11,634 nt of DNA from an uncultured Bacillota bacterium (GTDB taxonomy: Bacteria; Bacillota; Dehalobacteriia; UBA4068), in assembly GCA_934427095.1 (NCBI GenBank), contig CAKRYM010000029.1:1-11634 (forward strand). The letters run 5' to 3'. The position numbers were made by a program, and so were the translations under genes. Position 1 is the first letter of the stretch. Every line of letters begins with the position of its first letter. Of the stretch, positions 1 to 6,497 are shown one piece after another. The notes under the pieces are model-generated. The model was not told where the DNA came from, made no database searches, and worked only from the letters and a program-made list of their open reading frames with translations.

Positions 1-1
1 C

Positions 2-124
2 CTATATGATGACCAACCTACTGAGGTGACTTGCCCGGTCTGCGATGCGGTGGTCTTTTCCAATGATGAGGATTTCACTGTCGTAGAAACGGACAAGGAA
101 AAAGAAGAAAATAAAGAAGACTGA
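2..124 (+). CDS. C-terminal end of a CxxC (zinc-ribbon-like) protein, 5'-truncated
   Basis: The frame is open from the window edge to a TGA at 122-124 and gives 40 residues. Seen: a TCPVCDAVVF segment, which is one half of a possible zinc ribbon with a CxxC pair, then a very acidic and lysine-rich tail ending KEENKED. The other cysteine pair, if there is one, lies outside the window. In many Clostridia the gene before spoIIIAA is a small acidic protein with a C-terminal zinc ribbon, annotated as the CD1247 N-terminal domain family. Position and residues agree with that family, but 40 residues cannot prove it. Its function is unknown. A long hairpin with a T-run follows 31 bases after the stop, so its transcript probably ends there. 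Confidence 0.6.
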   Translation, partial: LYDDQPTEVTCPVCDAVVFSNDEDFTVVETDKEKEENKED

Positions 125-155
125 TTCATTTTGTCTCTGACAAGCAGTTGTTCTG

Positions 156-210
156 AAAACCGCCTGTTGCGCATAAGATATCACATCTTATGGCGATAGG
201 CGGTTTTTTT
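156..210 (+). terminator. Long intrinsic-terminator-like hairpin before spoIIIAA
   Basis: The left arm AAAACCGCCT (156-165) pairs with AGGCGGTTTT (198-207). The inner arm CATAAGAT (172-179) pairs with ATCTTATG (185-192) around an ATCAC loop. Bases between the two blocks also pair, with one bulged G at 171 and two G-T wobbles, giving about 23 paired positions. The right arm runs into seven T residues (204-210). This is the form of a Rho-independent terminator for the upstream gene. The right arm also holds the only ribosome-site-like sequence of spoIIIAA, and the T-run directly touches its ATG at 211. Confidence 0.8.
198..203 (+). promoter_or_regulatory. Ribosome binding site of spoIIIAA inside the hairpin arm
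   Basis: AGGCGG matches five of six bases of AGGAGG and lies 7 bases before the ATG at 211. It decides for that start over the in-frame ATG at 190, which has no such site and lies within the hairpin stem. In a transcript carrying the whole hairpin the site would be base-paired. Confidence 0.55.
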
Positions 211-1149
211 ATGTACAGGCTTAATCCAGAACAAATTTTACGGCAGCTTCCCCCTTGGCTGGAAAGCCGTCTTAATCCTTTGCCGGACGAGTCCTGGGCG
301 GAATTGGAGGAAATACGCTTGAAGCCCGATTGCCCGTTATTGCTGCGATTAAGAAATGGAGAACGTTTTTTAACGGCTGAGGGCGCCCTAACCGTATCCC
401 CAAGTTTAGGAGAAATCTTTCCCCAGGAAGAAATGGATAAGCTTTTGTCCACGTTATCCGGCTCTTCCCTTTATGCGATGGAGGAAGAGTTGCGCAATGG
501 GTATATGACCATTGCCGGTGGGCATCGCGTGGGATTTTCCGGCCGGGGCGTATTGGAAAAGGGAAGAATTCGTACCTTGCGGGATATTTCCTCGGTCAAT
601 ATTCGTTTGGCCAGAGCCGTCCTGGGCGTAGGGCAAGAATTGTTGCCTCGTTTGCTGGATGGACAAGGCAATGTTTTGTCTACGTTAATTATTTCTCCGC
701 CAGGCGTTGGCAAAACCACGCTTTTGCGGGATTTGGCTCGCGCGATTGCCGATGGGGAAGGTGTTCCTTCTTTACGGGTAGGCATTGTAGATGAGCGAAG
801 CGAGATTGCGGCCATGTGGCGAGGCAAACCGCAGTTACCAGTGGGATTGCGCAGTGATGTCTTGGATGGATGTCCCAAGGCAGAAGGATTAATGTTGCTT
901 TTACGCTCCATGAGCCCTCAAGTGTTGATTTGTGATGAGTTAGGTCGGCCGGAAGATGTGAGCGCTATGCGGGAAGCGGCTAATGCTGGGGTGAGCGTAT
1001 TGGCTACGGCCCATGGATTAGACGGTGGGGATTTGTTGAAACGTCCGGTTTTTCGAGAAATGTTGACCACAGGATGCTTTCATCGGTTGGTGATCTTGAG
1101 CCGGCGATTAGGTCCGGGAACCGTGGAAAGGGTGTATGATCCGTGTTGA
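211..1149 (+). CDS. spoIIIAA: Stage III sporulation protein AA, ATPase
   Basis: SpoIIIAA is the cytosolic ATPase of the SpoIIIA complex in the mother cell. It resembles secretion ATPases of type II/IV systems and is thought to power assembly or transport through the channel to the forespore. Seen: Walker A SPPGVGKT at residues 162-169, a VDERSEIA acidic motif at 193-200, and a Walker B-like VLICDELG at 238-245. The 312 residues match the family's usual length of about 300. I chose the ATG at 211 because AGGCGG lies 7 bases upstream. The ATG at 190 would add seven residues encoded by terminator sequence. The 3' end overlaps the spoIIIAB GTG by 7 bases, so the two are translationally coupled. 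Confidence 0.95.
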   Translation: MYRLNPEQILRQLPPWLESRLNPLPDESWAELEEIRLKPDCPLLLRLRNGERFLTAEGALTVSPSLGEIFPQEEMDKLLSTLSGSSLYAMEEELRNGYMTIAGGHRVGFSGRGVLEKGRIRTLRDISSVNIRLARAVLGVGQELLPRLLDGQGNVLSTLIISPPGVGKTTLLRDLARAIADGEGVPSLRVGIVDERSEIAAMWRGKPQLPVGLRSDVLDGCPKAEGLMLLLRSMSPQVLICDELGRPEDVSAMREAANAGVSVLATAHGLDGGDLLKRPVFREMLTTGCFHRLVILSRRLGPGTVERVYDPC

Positions 1150-1649
1150 AATGGCTAGGTGCAGCTTTGGTTTTGGCAGCCTCTGTTTTGGTAGGCCAAT
1201 GGGCTTGCCGCCAATTACGAGAAAAAGTAGAGCTCCTTAGGGGATTACAACAAGGGCTACTGGCAATGGAGCAGGAAATGCGCTATGCCGGTAGTCGTAT
1301 GGAGCAGGTGTTTCATCAGGGAGGAGAAAGCGCGGATATGGCTGCGCCCCTGTTTTTCCAGGCAGAAGCGCTATTAAAAAACCGTACCTGTGCTACGGCT
1401 GGGGAAGCCTGGGATTTAGCTTTACAAGATAAGGGGTATGATCGGTCTGAAGATACTGTTTTTTTGGGGCTACTGGCCACGGGGCTAGGAAACAATAGTT
1501 TGGATGGCACGTTGCGGTCTTTTTCCCTCTGCCGGGAGCGGTTGAATCGGGCCGAACAGGCGGCGGAAGAAAGAAGATTGCGCTGGAGCCGGGTCTGGGC
1601 TTCTTTAAGCTGGAGCTTTGGTGTATTGTTGATTTTGGTGATGCTATAA
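1143..1649 (+). CDS. spoIIIAB: Stage III sporulation protein AB
   Basis: SpoIIIAB is a mother-cell membrane protein of the SpoIIIA complex, related in fold to GspF/PilC-type secretion platform proteins and thought to work with the SpoIIIAA ATPase. Seen: 168 residues, close to the family's length of about 170. There is a hydrophobic segment at residues 4-20, a long charged helical middle with arginine and glutamate runs, and a second hydrophobic segment at 152-168 that ends the protein. The start is a GTG inside the last codons of spoIIIAA. A purine-rich GGAAAGGGTG lies about 8 bases upstream. Order and size support the call as much as the sequence does. Confidence 0.93.
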   Translation: MLKWLGAALVLAASVLVGQWACRQLREKVELLRGLQQGLLAMEQEMRYAGSRMEQVFHQGGESADMAAPLFFQAEALLKNRTCATAGEAWDLALQDKGYDRSEDTVFLGLLATGLGNNSLDGTLRSFSLCRERLNRAEQAAEERRLRWSRVWASLSWSFGVLLILVML

Positions 1650-1659
1650 AGTCGGAAAT

Positions 1660-1666
1660 GAGGTGA
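1660..1666 (+). promoter_or_regulatory. Ribosome binding site of spoIIIAC
   Basis: GAGGTGA lies 5 bases before the GTG at 1672 and overlaps an earlier in-frame GTG at 1663. Its position argues for 1672 as the start, because 1663 would place the start codon inside the site. Confidence 0.6.
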
Positions 1667-1671
1667 ATGTA

Positions 1672-1875
1672 GTGGAAGACGTTTCTGTGATCTTTTTTTT
1701 GATGGCGCTGGCAATTGCTGTTACCATTCTACATACCTTCCTTAAGCAGGCGGGACGGGATGAATATGCCTATCTGACGCTGGTGGCGGGTTTGGCGGTA
1801 GCCTTGGTAAAGGTCATGCCTTTGCTCCAAGAGCTATTCGCCGGGGTGCAGGCGGTGTTTCAGCTGTATGATTAG
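1672..1875 (+). CDS. spoIIIAC: Stage III sporulation protein AC
   Basis: A tiny integral membrane protein of the SpoIIIA complex. Seen: 67 residues from the GTG at 1672, matching the roughly 68-residue family. There are two hydrophobic stretches, a VIFFLMALAIAVTILHTFL region and a LVAGLAVALVKVMPLL region, with a short polar turn KQAGRDEYA between them. The HTFLKQAG turn resembles the HTILDQMGKKEYA of the B. subtilis protein. An upstream GTG at 1663 would add three residues but lies within the ribosome site. The stop TAG overlaps the AGGAG of spoIIIAD, so the two are expected to be made together. SpoIIIAC and SpoIIIAD are related small membrane proteins. Confidence 0.92.
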   Translation: MEDVSVIFFLMALAIAVTILHTFLKQAGRDEYAYLTLVAGLAVALVKVMPLLQELFAGVQAVFQLYD

Positions 1876-1883
1876 GAGATCCC

Positions 1884-2285
1884 ATGGAAATCACCTTTTT
1901 GCTGAAAATTACGGCTTTGGCGTTGGTAGGCGTGATTTGTGCTGTGTTTTTAAAGGACAGCCGCTTACCAGTATTGGCAGTATTGACGATCTTGGCTGCC
2001 GGGGTGATCATCTTTTTGCAGCTGTTACCCCAAATACAGCTGCTATGGTCGGAATTTTCTCTGCTAGGCGAGGCTGTGGGCGTGAATTCGGAATATGTAA
2101 CATTAATTCTGAAGGTCATCGCCCTGGCCTATTTGTCGGAGTTCGGCGCTCAGGTCTGTCGGGATGCAGGGCAGGGGACCGCAGCCTTAAAAATCGAGCT
2201 GGCAGCCAGAATTGCCATTATGATTCTGGCCTTCCCGGTGCTTACGGCTATTATTCGTACCTTATTGGCTTTGTTGTCACCTTGA
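1884..2285 (+). CDS. spoIIIAD: Stage III sporulation protein AD
   Basis: Integral membrane protein of the SpoIIIA complex, homologous in its first half to SpoIIIAC. Seen: 133 residues, the usual family size. Hydrophobic segments lie around residues 7-23, 28-49, 73-85 and 108-132. A conserved-looking polar stretch LSEFGAQVCRDAGQ sits at 84-97 and GTAALKIELAAR at 98-109. AGGAG at 1874-1878 lies 5 bases before the ATG. The TGA stop overlaps the proposed TTG start of spoIIIAE as TTGA. The +1 frame is also open through the whole gene, which could mislead automated start calling for spoIIIAE. Confidence 0.93.
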   Translation: MEITFLLKITALALVGVICAVFLKDSRLPVLAVLTILAAGVIIFLQLLPQIQLLWSEFSLLGEAVGVNSEYVTLILKVIALAYLSEFGAQVCRDAGQGTAALKIELAARIAIMILAFPVLTAIIRTLLALLSP

Positions 2286-3409
2286 TCCTAGGGATACTGC
2301 TGGTTTTTCTTTATCCTACACCGGCTTTGGCAGCAGAAACGGAAAACTGGGAAGACACTCTGGATATCTCTGCTTATGAAGACATGTTGGTGGATTTAGA
2401 TCAGATGTTGGAAACTGAGGATGTTCGTTTAACTGAGCTCTGGCAAGAGTTTCGCCAAGGGGAAACCTCAGATTTTTGGCAGCAGCTGCCAGGTCTTTTG
2501 GGGGACATGTTCTTTTCCCATTTGAAAGATTGCGGCAAAATGCTTTCTGCGGTATTGGCCCTTTCGTTATTTGCCGTACTGCTGACCATGTTGAAAGATA
2601 ACAGCAGCGGTCAAGCGGCAGAGGTCAGTCGCTGGGTGATTTATTTACTGCTTCTGGCTATCGCTATTTTAGGGTTTGATGACGCGGTTTCTGCGGCTAG
2701 GCAAGGGGTGGAACAGCTTTCCGCCTTGCTTATGGGCTCTTTGCCAATTATCTTACCTCTTCTGGCTGCCATGGGTGGTTCGGTTACAGTGACTACCATT
2801 AGTCCCTTGCTCCTAGGTGGAGTGGAAATCATGATGCTGATCATGAGTAATATCATTTTTCCTTTACTGTATTTTGCCGGCATCCTTCGGGTAGTTGGCT
2901 GTATGACTAGCCGTTTTCCCATTAGCGGCCTGGCAGATCTTTTTCATGATTTTTCTTTGGGGCTAATGAGTATTGTTTCTACTGTGTTCATTGCGATTTT
3001 GGGTTTTGTGGGGGTGGCCGGGGCTTCCATAGATGGGCTGACCATGAAAGCAGCGAAAACGGCGGCCGGCGCTTTCATTCCCGTGGTGGGACGTACCCTT
3101 TCCGATGTGATGGATAGCTTGCTGGGAACTGCTCTTTTGCTCAAAAACGCCATTGGCCTCGCGGGGGTAGTAGCAATCCTGCTGATTTGCGCCACTCCAG
3201 CCATACGTTTGCTTTTGCAGTCTTTGATTTTTCGTATTACCGGGGCCTTGATTCAACCCTTGGGAGAAAAAGAACTCAGCCAGGCTTTGACGGGGATGGG
3301 AAAATCTTTGACCAAGCTGTTTGCAGCTTTGGCCATTTGCGGACTTTTTGCTTTTTTTACCATGGCTTTAGTGGTGGGATTAGGTATGGTGACCATGATG
3401 ATGCGTTAG
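2282..3409 (+). CDS. spoIIIAE: Stage III sporulation protein AE
   Basis: Large polytopic membrane protein of the SpoIIIA complex, described as permease- or export-gate-like and required for the channel. Seen: from the TTG at 2282 it has 375 residues, near the B. subtilis length of about 400. A signal-peptide-like start MILGILLVFLYPTPALAAE with an ALA-A cleavage site is followed by a polar acidic domain to about residue 85. Some six to seven hydrophobic segments follow, around 88-104, 118-133, 146-165, 172-205, 226-248, 284-304 and 345-372. Motif-like parts include FIPVVGRTLSDVMDSLLG (266-282). The frame stays open back to an ATG at 1868, but that extension lies wholly over spoIIIAD and its residues look like shadow translation. 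The TTG has no clear ribosome site and overlaps the spoIIIAD stop, so re-initiation is likely. The N-region lacks a positive charge, so the exact start is uncertain. Confidence 0.93.
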   Translation: MILGILLVFLYPTPALAAETENWEDTLDISAYEDMLVDLDQMLETEDVRLTELWQEFRQGETSDFWQQLPGLLGDMFFSHLKDCGKMLSAVLALSLFAVLLTMLKDNSSGQAAEVSRWVIYLLLLAIAILGFDDAVSAARQGVEQLSALLMGSLPIILPLLAAMGGSVTVTTISPLLLGGVEIMMLIMSNIIFPLLYFAGILRVVGCMTSRFPISGLADLFHDFSLGLMSIVSTVFIAILGFVGVAGASIDGLTMKAAKTAAGAFIPVVGRTLSDVMDSLLGTALLLKNAIGLAGVVAILLICATPAIRLLLQSLIFRITGALIQPLGEKELSQALTGMGKSLTKLFAALAICGLFAFFTMALVVGLGMVTMMMR

Positions 3410-3418
3410 GAGAAAACG

Positions 3419-3949
3419 ATGGCTTTTATCCGTGAAATGGTTCGGGAATTAACGGCTTTGCTTTTACTGGCGGCCGGGGCGGAATTACTGATTCCGCGGG
3501 GGAAATTATCCAACATGGTTAGATTGGTGATGGGTTTAGCCATGGTAGCTGTAATTATGCAGGCAATTCCTAGCATACAAACTATTTTAACAGAAGAAAC
3601 GGACACGCTTTCCTTTTCTGATAACGTAGAAGAAATAGAGGAAACCAGCGCGCAATTGACTGCTGCCCTGGCTGCGGAAGCAGAAGAAACTTCTGGGGAG
3701 GACATTGTTGCCGTTGCAGAATCTGCTGCCTTATCTGCGGCTGGAGTTACGGCGGCAACTGCAAAAGTAACCTTTACGGAAAATGGTGCGATTGATCAAG
3801 TTACCCTTTGTTTACAAGGGAATAGCACGGGGATACAAGCTGCTGGTAAAGCAGTCCAAACGGAGCTTGGCATAACGGAAGAGCAGATCATCATAGAAGT
3901 AGAGGAGGATAGCCATGGAGGAAGAACGGGAGAAGAAAACGGGTCTTGA
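3419..3949 (+). CDS. spoIIIAF: Stage III sporulation protein AF
   Basis: Membrane-anchored component of the SpoIIIA complex, with a soluble ring-building-type domain facing the intermembrane space. Seen: 176 residues, somewhat shorter than the roughly 206 of B. subtilis. Two hydrophobic segments lie at 9-25 and 33-50. An acidic, alanine-rich linker (59-105) follows, then a small alpha/beta region at about 113-162 (KVTFTENGAIDQVTLCL and later ITEEQIIIEVEE). AGGAG at 3408-3412 lies 6 bases before the ATG. Its last 35 bases overlap spoIIIAG, and the spoIIIAG ribosome site lies inside it. Confidence 0.92.
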   Translation: MAFIREMVRELTALLLLAAGAELLIPRGKLSNMVRLVMGLAMVAVIMQAIPSIQTILTEETDTLSFSDNVEEIEETSAQLTAALAAEAEETSGEDIVAVAESAALSAAGVTAATAKVTFTENGAIDQVTLCLQGNSTGIQAAGKAVQTELGITEEQIIIEVEEDSHGGRTGEENGS

Positions 3950-4511
3950 ACGCTGGTTAGGCAAATGGCAAACCTTGCCAGCAAAGGAAAAGAAGCATTT
4001 GCTTCGCTTAACCGCATGTTTATTGTTGGGATTGGCCTTGATGTTATGGGCAGGGGGAAAGAAAGAAGAAACGGTTACGGCCACCCCCCAAGCCATAGAA
4101 ACGGAAACCACTGCGCAAAGCCTTACGGGAGATGACTTGACGCAGCAACTGGAATCCCTTTTGTGTCAAGTAAAGGGAGCCGGAAAGGTGTCTGTTTTGC
4201 TCAGGTATGATGGAAGTGATGCCGCGGTTTACGCTTATGATACGGATGTTTCTGAAAACATAGAAGGCGGCACCGTACAGGGAAGGGATAGCTCCCAATC
4301 TCTTTCTGTAGTGGATGACGGAGCCGTGTTGATTCGTACAGCTGCACCGGCCGTTATCGGTGTATTGGTGGTAGCAGAGGGAGCGGGAGACCCTTTAGTA
4401 CAGGAGCGCTTATATCAGGCGGTAAAGGCCGCCTTAGGGTTGAATGCCGATCAAATTGCCGTGATTCAGGGAGAAGGAGGAGAATATGATGCATTTTCTA
4501 AAGAGTCGTGA
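3915..4511 (+). CDS. spoIIIAG: Stage III sporulation protein AG, ring-forming channel subunit
   Basis: SpoIIIAG oligomerises into a large ring in the space between mother cell and forespore and is proposed to be the main channel lining. Seen: 198 residues. There is a charged N-terminus, one membrane span at about 32-47, a threonine- and glutamate-rich linker (50-72), then a ring-building domain from about 73 on (LTQQLESLLCQVKGAGKVSVLLRYDG, split here as LTQQLESLLCQVK and GAGKVSVLLRYDG). The stretch 99-140, with TDVSENIEGGT and a serine-rich turn, matches the position of the beta-insertion that forms the barrel in this family. It ends with LVQERLYQAVKAALGL-type helix residues at 161-176. GAGGAGG sits 6 bases before the ATG. 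It overlaps spoIIIAF by 35 bases and spoIIIAH by 26. Confidence 0.93.
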   Translation: MEEEREKKTGLERWLGKWQTLPAKEKKHLLRLTACLLLGLALMLWAGGKKEETVTATPQAIETETTAQSLTGDDLTQQLESLLCQVKGAGKVSVLLRYDGSDAAVYAYDTDVSENIEGGTVQGRDSSQSLSVVDDGAVLIRTAAPAVIGVLVVAEGAGDPLVQERLYQAVKAALGLNADQIAVIQGEGGEYDAFSKES

Positions 4512-5073
4512 CGGCCTACGTCGTCGTTTATTGCCCGGTAAATTGGTAGCAGCCATTTGTTTTTTGTTGTTGAGCGTGGCGGCAGTCTGGCAATGGTTAG
4601 ATGAACCTCAAACCCTTACCGCCATTCAATTAACAGAGGAAGAAGCTGCTGCTTTGCCACAGCCGGAAGAAACAGAGGAAATAGAAACATCCACAGAAGT
4701 GGCAGAGGAAGAGGGTGAAGCTGTGGCTACCGCCTCTTATTTTGCGGCTTATCGTATGGATAGGGAGGAAGCCCGCGGGGAAGAATTAGCCATGTTACGC
4801 AGCTTGATGGAAGATGAAACCGTTTCGGAAGAGGCGCGGGCTGAAGCGGAACAACGCTGCTTGACCTTAGCGGAAATCAGCGCCAATGAAATTCAAGCAG
4901 AAAGCTTATTAGAGGCCTACGGGTTTGGGGAAACCGTGGTGATTTTAGATACAGATCGAGCAACCGTCATGGTGGCCGTGGATATGGACCCTCAAAAAGC
5001 GGCACAAATCGCGGAAACGGTGGATGGTGTCAGTGGTTGTGGATTTGAAAATGTGGTGGTTGTAAATCGCTAA
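4486..5073 (+). CDS. spoIIIAH: Stage III sporulation protein AH, SpoIIQ-binding ring subunit
   Basis: SpoIIIAH sits in the mother-cell engulfing membrane and binds forespore SpoIIQ across the gap. The pair tethers the two membranes and helps form the channel. Its domain resembles the YscJ/FliF ring proteins of type III secretion. Seen: 195 residues. There is a basic N-terminus (RRRLLPGK), one membrane span at 20-38, and a glutamate-rich linker (50-80). A folded domain runs from about 84 to the end, with helix FAAYRMDREEARGEELAML, a second helix near 115-145, and strands VVILDTDRATVMVAVDMD and CGFENVVVVNR. The AAGGAGGAG at 4474-4482 lies just before the ATG. A second ATG follows immediately at 4489. 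No terminator follows. A new promoter overlaps its last codons. Confidence 0.94.
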   Translation: MMHFLKSRDGLRRRLLPGKLVAAICFLLLSVAAVWQWLDEPQTLTAIQLTEEEAAALPQPEETEEIETSTEVAEEEGEAVATASYFAAYRMDREEARGEELAMLRSLMEDETVSEEARAEAEQRCLTLAEISANEIQAESLLEAYGFGETVVILDTDRATVMVAVDMDPQKAAQIAETVDGVSGCGFENVVVVNR

Positions 5074-5088
5074 AGTATCTGTTATAAT
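5060..5088 (+). promoter_or_regulatory. SigA-type promoter of the asp23-nusB-xseAB-ispA block
   Basis: TTGTAA (5060-5065) and TATAAT (5083-5088) are separated by 17 bases. The -10 is preceded by TGT, giving an extended TGnTATAAT element. The -35 matches four of six consensus bases. Its first bases lie in the end of spoIIIAH. Transcription would begin near 5095, leaving a leader of about 30 bases before the GAGGAGGT (5113-5120) of the Asp23 gene. This makes the housekeeping genes independent of the sporulation operon. Confidence 0.78.
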
Positions 5089-5126
5089 AACATTGTATCA
5101 AAATCTTTGGTCGAGGAGGTATTGCC

Positions 5127-5534
5127 ATGACTGATATGAATGAAGAAAGAATCGTTGAAGATACTTTGGAAGGGAACAGCCAGGGCACAGTAAAAATCGC
5201 TTCAGATGTAGTGGCTACCATTGCTGGACTAGCAGCAGCAGATGTCAGTGGCGTTGCTGGCATGAGCGGCGGTTTTTCTGGTGGCATTGCCGAATTGTTG
5301 GGCCGTAAAAACCTGACCAAGGGCGTAAAAGTGGAAATTAATGAGCAGGACGCCTTGTTGGATATTATGATTATTGTGGAATACGGCTACAATATTGCCG
5401 ACGTGGCAAGAAACGTTCAGCAGGTAGTGAAAAAAGCGGTAGAAGGTATGACTGGTTTGAACTGCGCTGCGATTAATATTCATGTTCAGGGTGTAAGTTT
5501 CCCCCAGAAAGATGAACAACCCGCAGAAGAATAA
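5127..5534 (+). CDS. Asp23/Gls24 family envelope-stress-response protein
   Basis: Asp23-family proteins are abundant in Gram-positive bacteria and sit at the membrane through the anchor AmaP. Loss affects cell-wall stress in Staphylococcus, and the B. subtilis relative YqhY beside accBC affects lipid metabolism. Seen: 135 residues, with GTVKIASDVVATIAGLAAADVSGV at 20-43 (read as GTVKIASDVVATIAG then LAAADVSGV), KGVKVEINEQDALLDIMIIVEYG around 65-87, and NIADVARNVQQVVKKAVEGMTGL at about 89-111, closing with INIHVQGVSF. These are the typical family segments. GAGGAGGT lies 6 bases before the ATG at 5127. It has its own promoter and is followed by a hairpin before amaP. By position it corresponds to B. 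subtilis yqhY, but accB and accC are not present here. Confidence 0.93.
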   Translation: MTDMNEERIVEDTLEGNSQGTVKIASDVVATIAGLAAADVSGVAGMSGGFSGGIAELLGRKNLTKGVKVEINEQDALLDIMIIVEYGYNIADVARNVQQVVKKAVEGMTGLNCAAINIHVQGVSFPQKDEQPAEE

Positions 5535-5601
5535 TCCAGCTTACTTGGTGGCGCTGTTTCATTAGCAATGCTGTATAACGAAATGAAGATGTTTCCCGGC
5601 A

Positions 5602-5626
5602 GGGCTGCGGTCATTGACCGCAACCC
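5602..5626 (+). promoter_or_regulatory. Hairpin between the Asp23 gene and amaP
   Basis: TGCGGTC (5606-5612) and GACCGCA (5616-5622) form a perfect 7-bp stem with an ATT loop. GGG (5602-5604) and CCC (5624-5626) can extend it past a C-A mismatch. The following bases TTGTCGTG are not a T-run, so this is a weak terminator at best. It may protect the Asp23 message end or reduce read-through into amaP. The rest of the 116-base gap (5535-5650) shows no convincing promoter. Confidence 0.6.
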
Positions 5627-5638
5627 TTGTCGTGCATG

Positions 5639-5645
5639 AAAGGAG
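5639..5645 (+). promoter_or_regulatory. Ribosome binding site of amaP
   Basis: AAAGGAG lies 5 bases before the ATG at 5651. It rules against the in-frame TTG at 5627, whose upstream bases are the arm of a hairpin. Confidence 0.7.
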
Positions 5646-5650
5646 TTTTT

Positions 5651-6280
5651 ATGGGCGCGCTGAGACGACTCTTTACTGCTGTTCTAGGCCTGCTTTTTCT
5701 AGGAATTGCCGCTGCGGATATTGTGGCTTTGCTTAGCCGTGGCTTGGCAGACATCGCCATCGATTTTTTGGATCGCTGCTTTCTTTATGATCTTCGGCAG
5801 ATTTTTTTGGAGGGCCAGGATCTTTGGTTAGCCTTGGTGGTGGGAGGCATTGCGCTTGTCCTAGGCATACTGATCCTTTGTGCGGCGTTCTTTGTCAGCC
5901 ACCCGCCTAAACAGGTTGTAGTGAAATCTTTAGACGGCAGCACGGTTTCTGTTAGCTTTAATGCCATTGAAAACGTGGTAAACCGGGCGGTGGCTTCCGT
6001 AAAGGGTGTTTCCGATGTCCATAATCGTTTAAGCCTGCATAAGGATGGACTGCACATTCGGACAAGCCTTTCTCTGGCTTCCGACACCACCGTGGCAGAG
6101 GCTGGTACGGCTGTACGCCAAGCCATTAGCCGGCATTTAGGGGCTATTATGGACATCCAACCTGCGGATATTGTTGTTTCCGTAGCGCGGGTGATTGATA
6201 ACGGCAATCTTCCTGCTGAAAAACCTCAGCCGGAACCCCCTGCACAAGTCCAGTCAGAGGAGGGCGGGCAGAATGAATAA
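5651..6280 (+). CDS. amaP: Alkaline shock response membrane anchor protein AmaP
   Basis: AmaP anchors Asp23 at the cytoplasmic membrane. Seen: 209 residues. Two hydrophobic spans lie at about 8-28 and 57-82, joined by a 28-residue loop with charged residues. From about 88 a soluble domain with Asp23-like features follows: KSLDGSTVSVSFNAIENVV, VNRAVASVKGVSDV, LHIRTSLSLASDTTVAEAG and IVVSVARVID. A proline- and glutamate-rich tail (190-209) ends it. So Asp23 and AmaP here carry related domains, which suits direct contact. The ATG at 5651 was chosen for its AAAGGAG; an in-frame TTG at 5627 would add eight residues. Its last 8 bases overlap the next gene. Confidence 0.9.
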   Translation: MGALRRLFTAVLGLLFLGIAAADIVALLSRGLADIAIDFLDRCFLYDLRQIFLEGQDLWLALVVGGIALVLGILILCAAFFVSHPPKQVVVKSLDGSTVSVSFNAIENVVNRAVASVKGVSDVHNRLSLHKDGLHIRTSLSLASDTTVAEAGTAVRQAISRHLGAIMDIQPADIVVSVARVIDNGNLPAEKPQPEPPAQVQSEEGGQNE

Positions 6281-6497
6281 TGAAAAATTTGATCTTGAGC
6301 AAATATGGCGTGATCATAAATGGTTGATTATTCTTACCGTAGCGGCGTTTCTCTTTGCCGTGTGCGTTATTTCCTATGGCTTCTTTAAAACAGTTTTCCT
6401 TTTTGTCTGTGTTGCGGCTGGCGTGGTAATTGGCTGCCGGCTGGACAAAAAAGCAAAAGACGGTTCTTCGGAGGATGATTTCTATCATGGCAGATAA
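6273..6497 (+). CDS. DUF2273 small membrane protein
   Basis: DUF2273 proteins are about 60-80 residues with two membrane spans and are usually encoded beside Asp23 and AmaP. Their role is unknown, but they are assumed to join the same membrane assembly. Seen: 74 residues. A short amphipathic start (FDLEQIWRDHKW) resembles the family's opening. Hydrophobic spans lie at about 17-33 and 38-55, followed by a positively charged RLDKKAKDG and a polar tail. GAGGAGGG lies 8-9 bases before the ATG at 6273. The frame is open further upstream to an ATG at 6195, but that part overlaps amaP and has no ribosome site. The last 11 bases overlap nusB. Confidence 0.87.
   Translation: MNNEKFDLEQIWRDHKWLIILTVAAFLFAVCVISYGFFKTVFLFVCVAAGVVIGCRLDKKAKDGSSEDDFYHGR

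Noticed and set aside
126..452. Several minus-strand open frames across the window, such as this one.
   Set aside because: They lie opposite recognised genes, lack ribosome sites and have low-complexity or cysteine/proline-rich shadow translations.
1868..2281. A long open frame covering spoIIIAD that would extend SpoIIIAE by 138 residues.
   Set aside because: It overlaps the well-supported spoIIIAD, has arginine/glycine-rich shadow-like residues, and the family does not have this length.
5545..5579. TTGGTG and TATAAC as a promoter for amaP.
   Set aside because: The spacing is 23 bases and no other -35 fits; read-through from the 5060-5088 promoter explains expression.
5127..6497. The idea that the Asp23, AmaP and DUF2273 genes form a new defence or secretion system.
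   Set aside because: All three belong to known co-occurring families, and nothing nearby suggests nucleases, toxins or mobile DNA.
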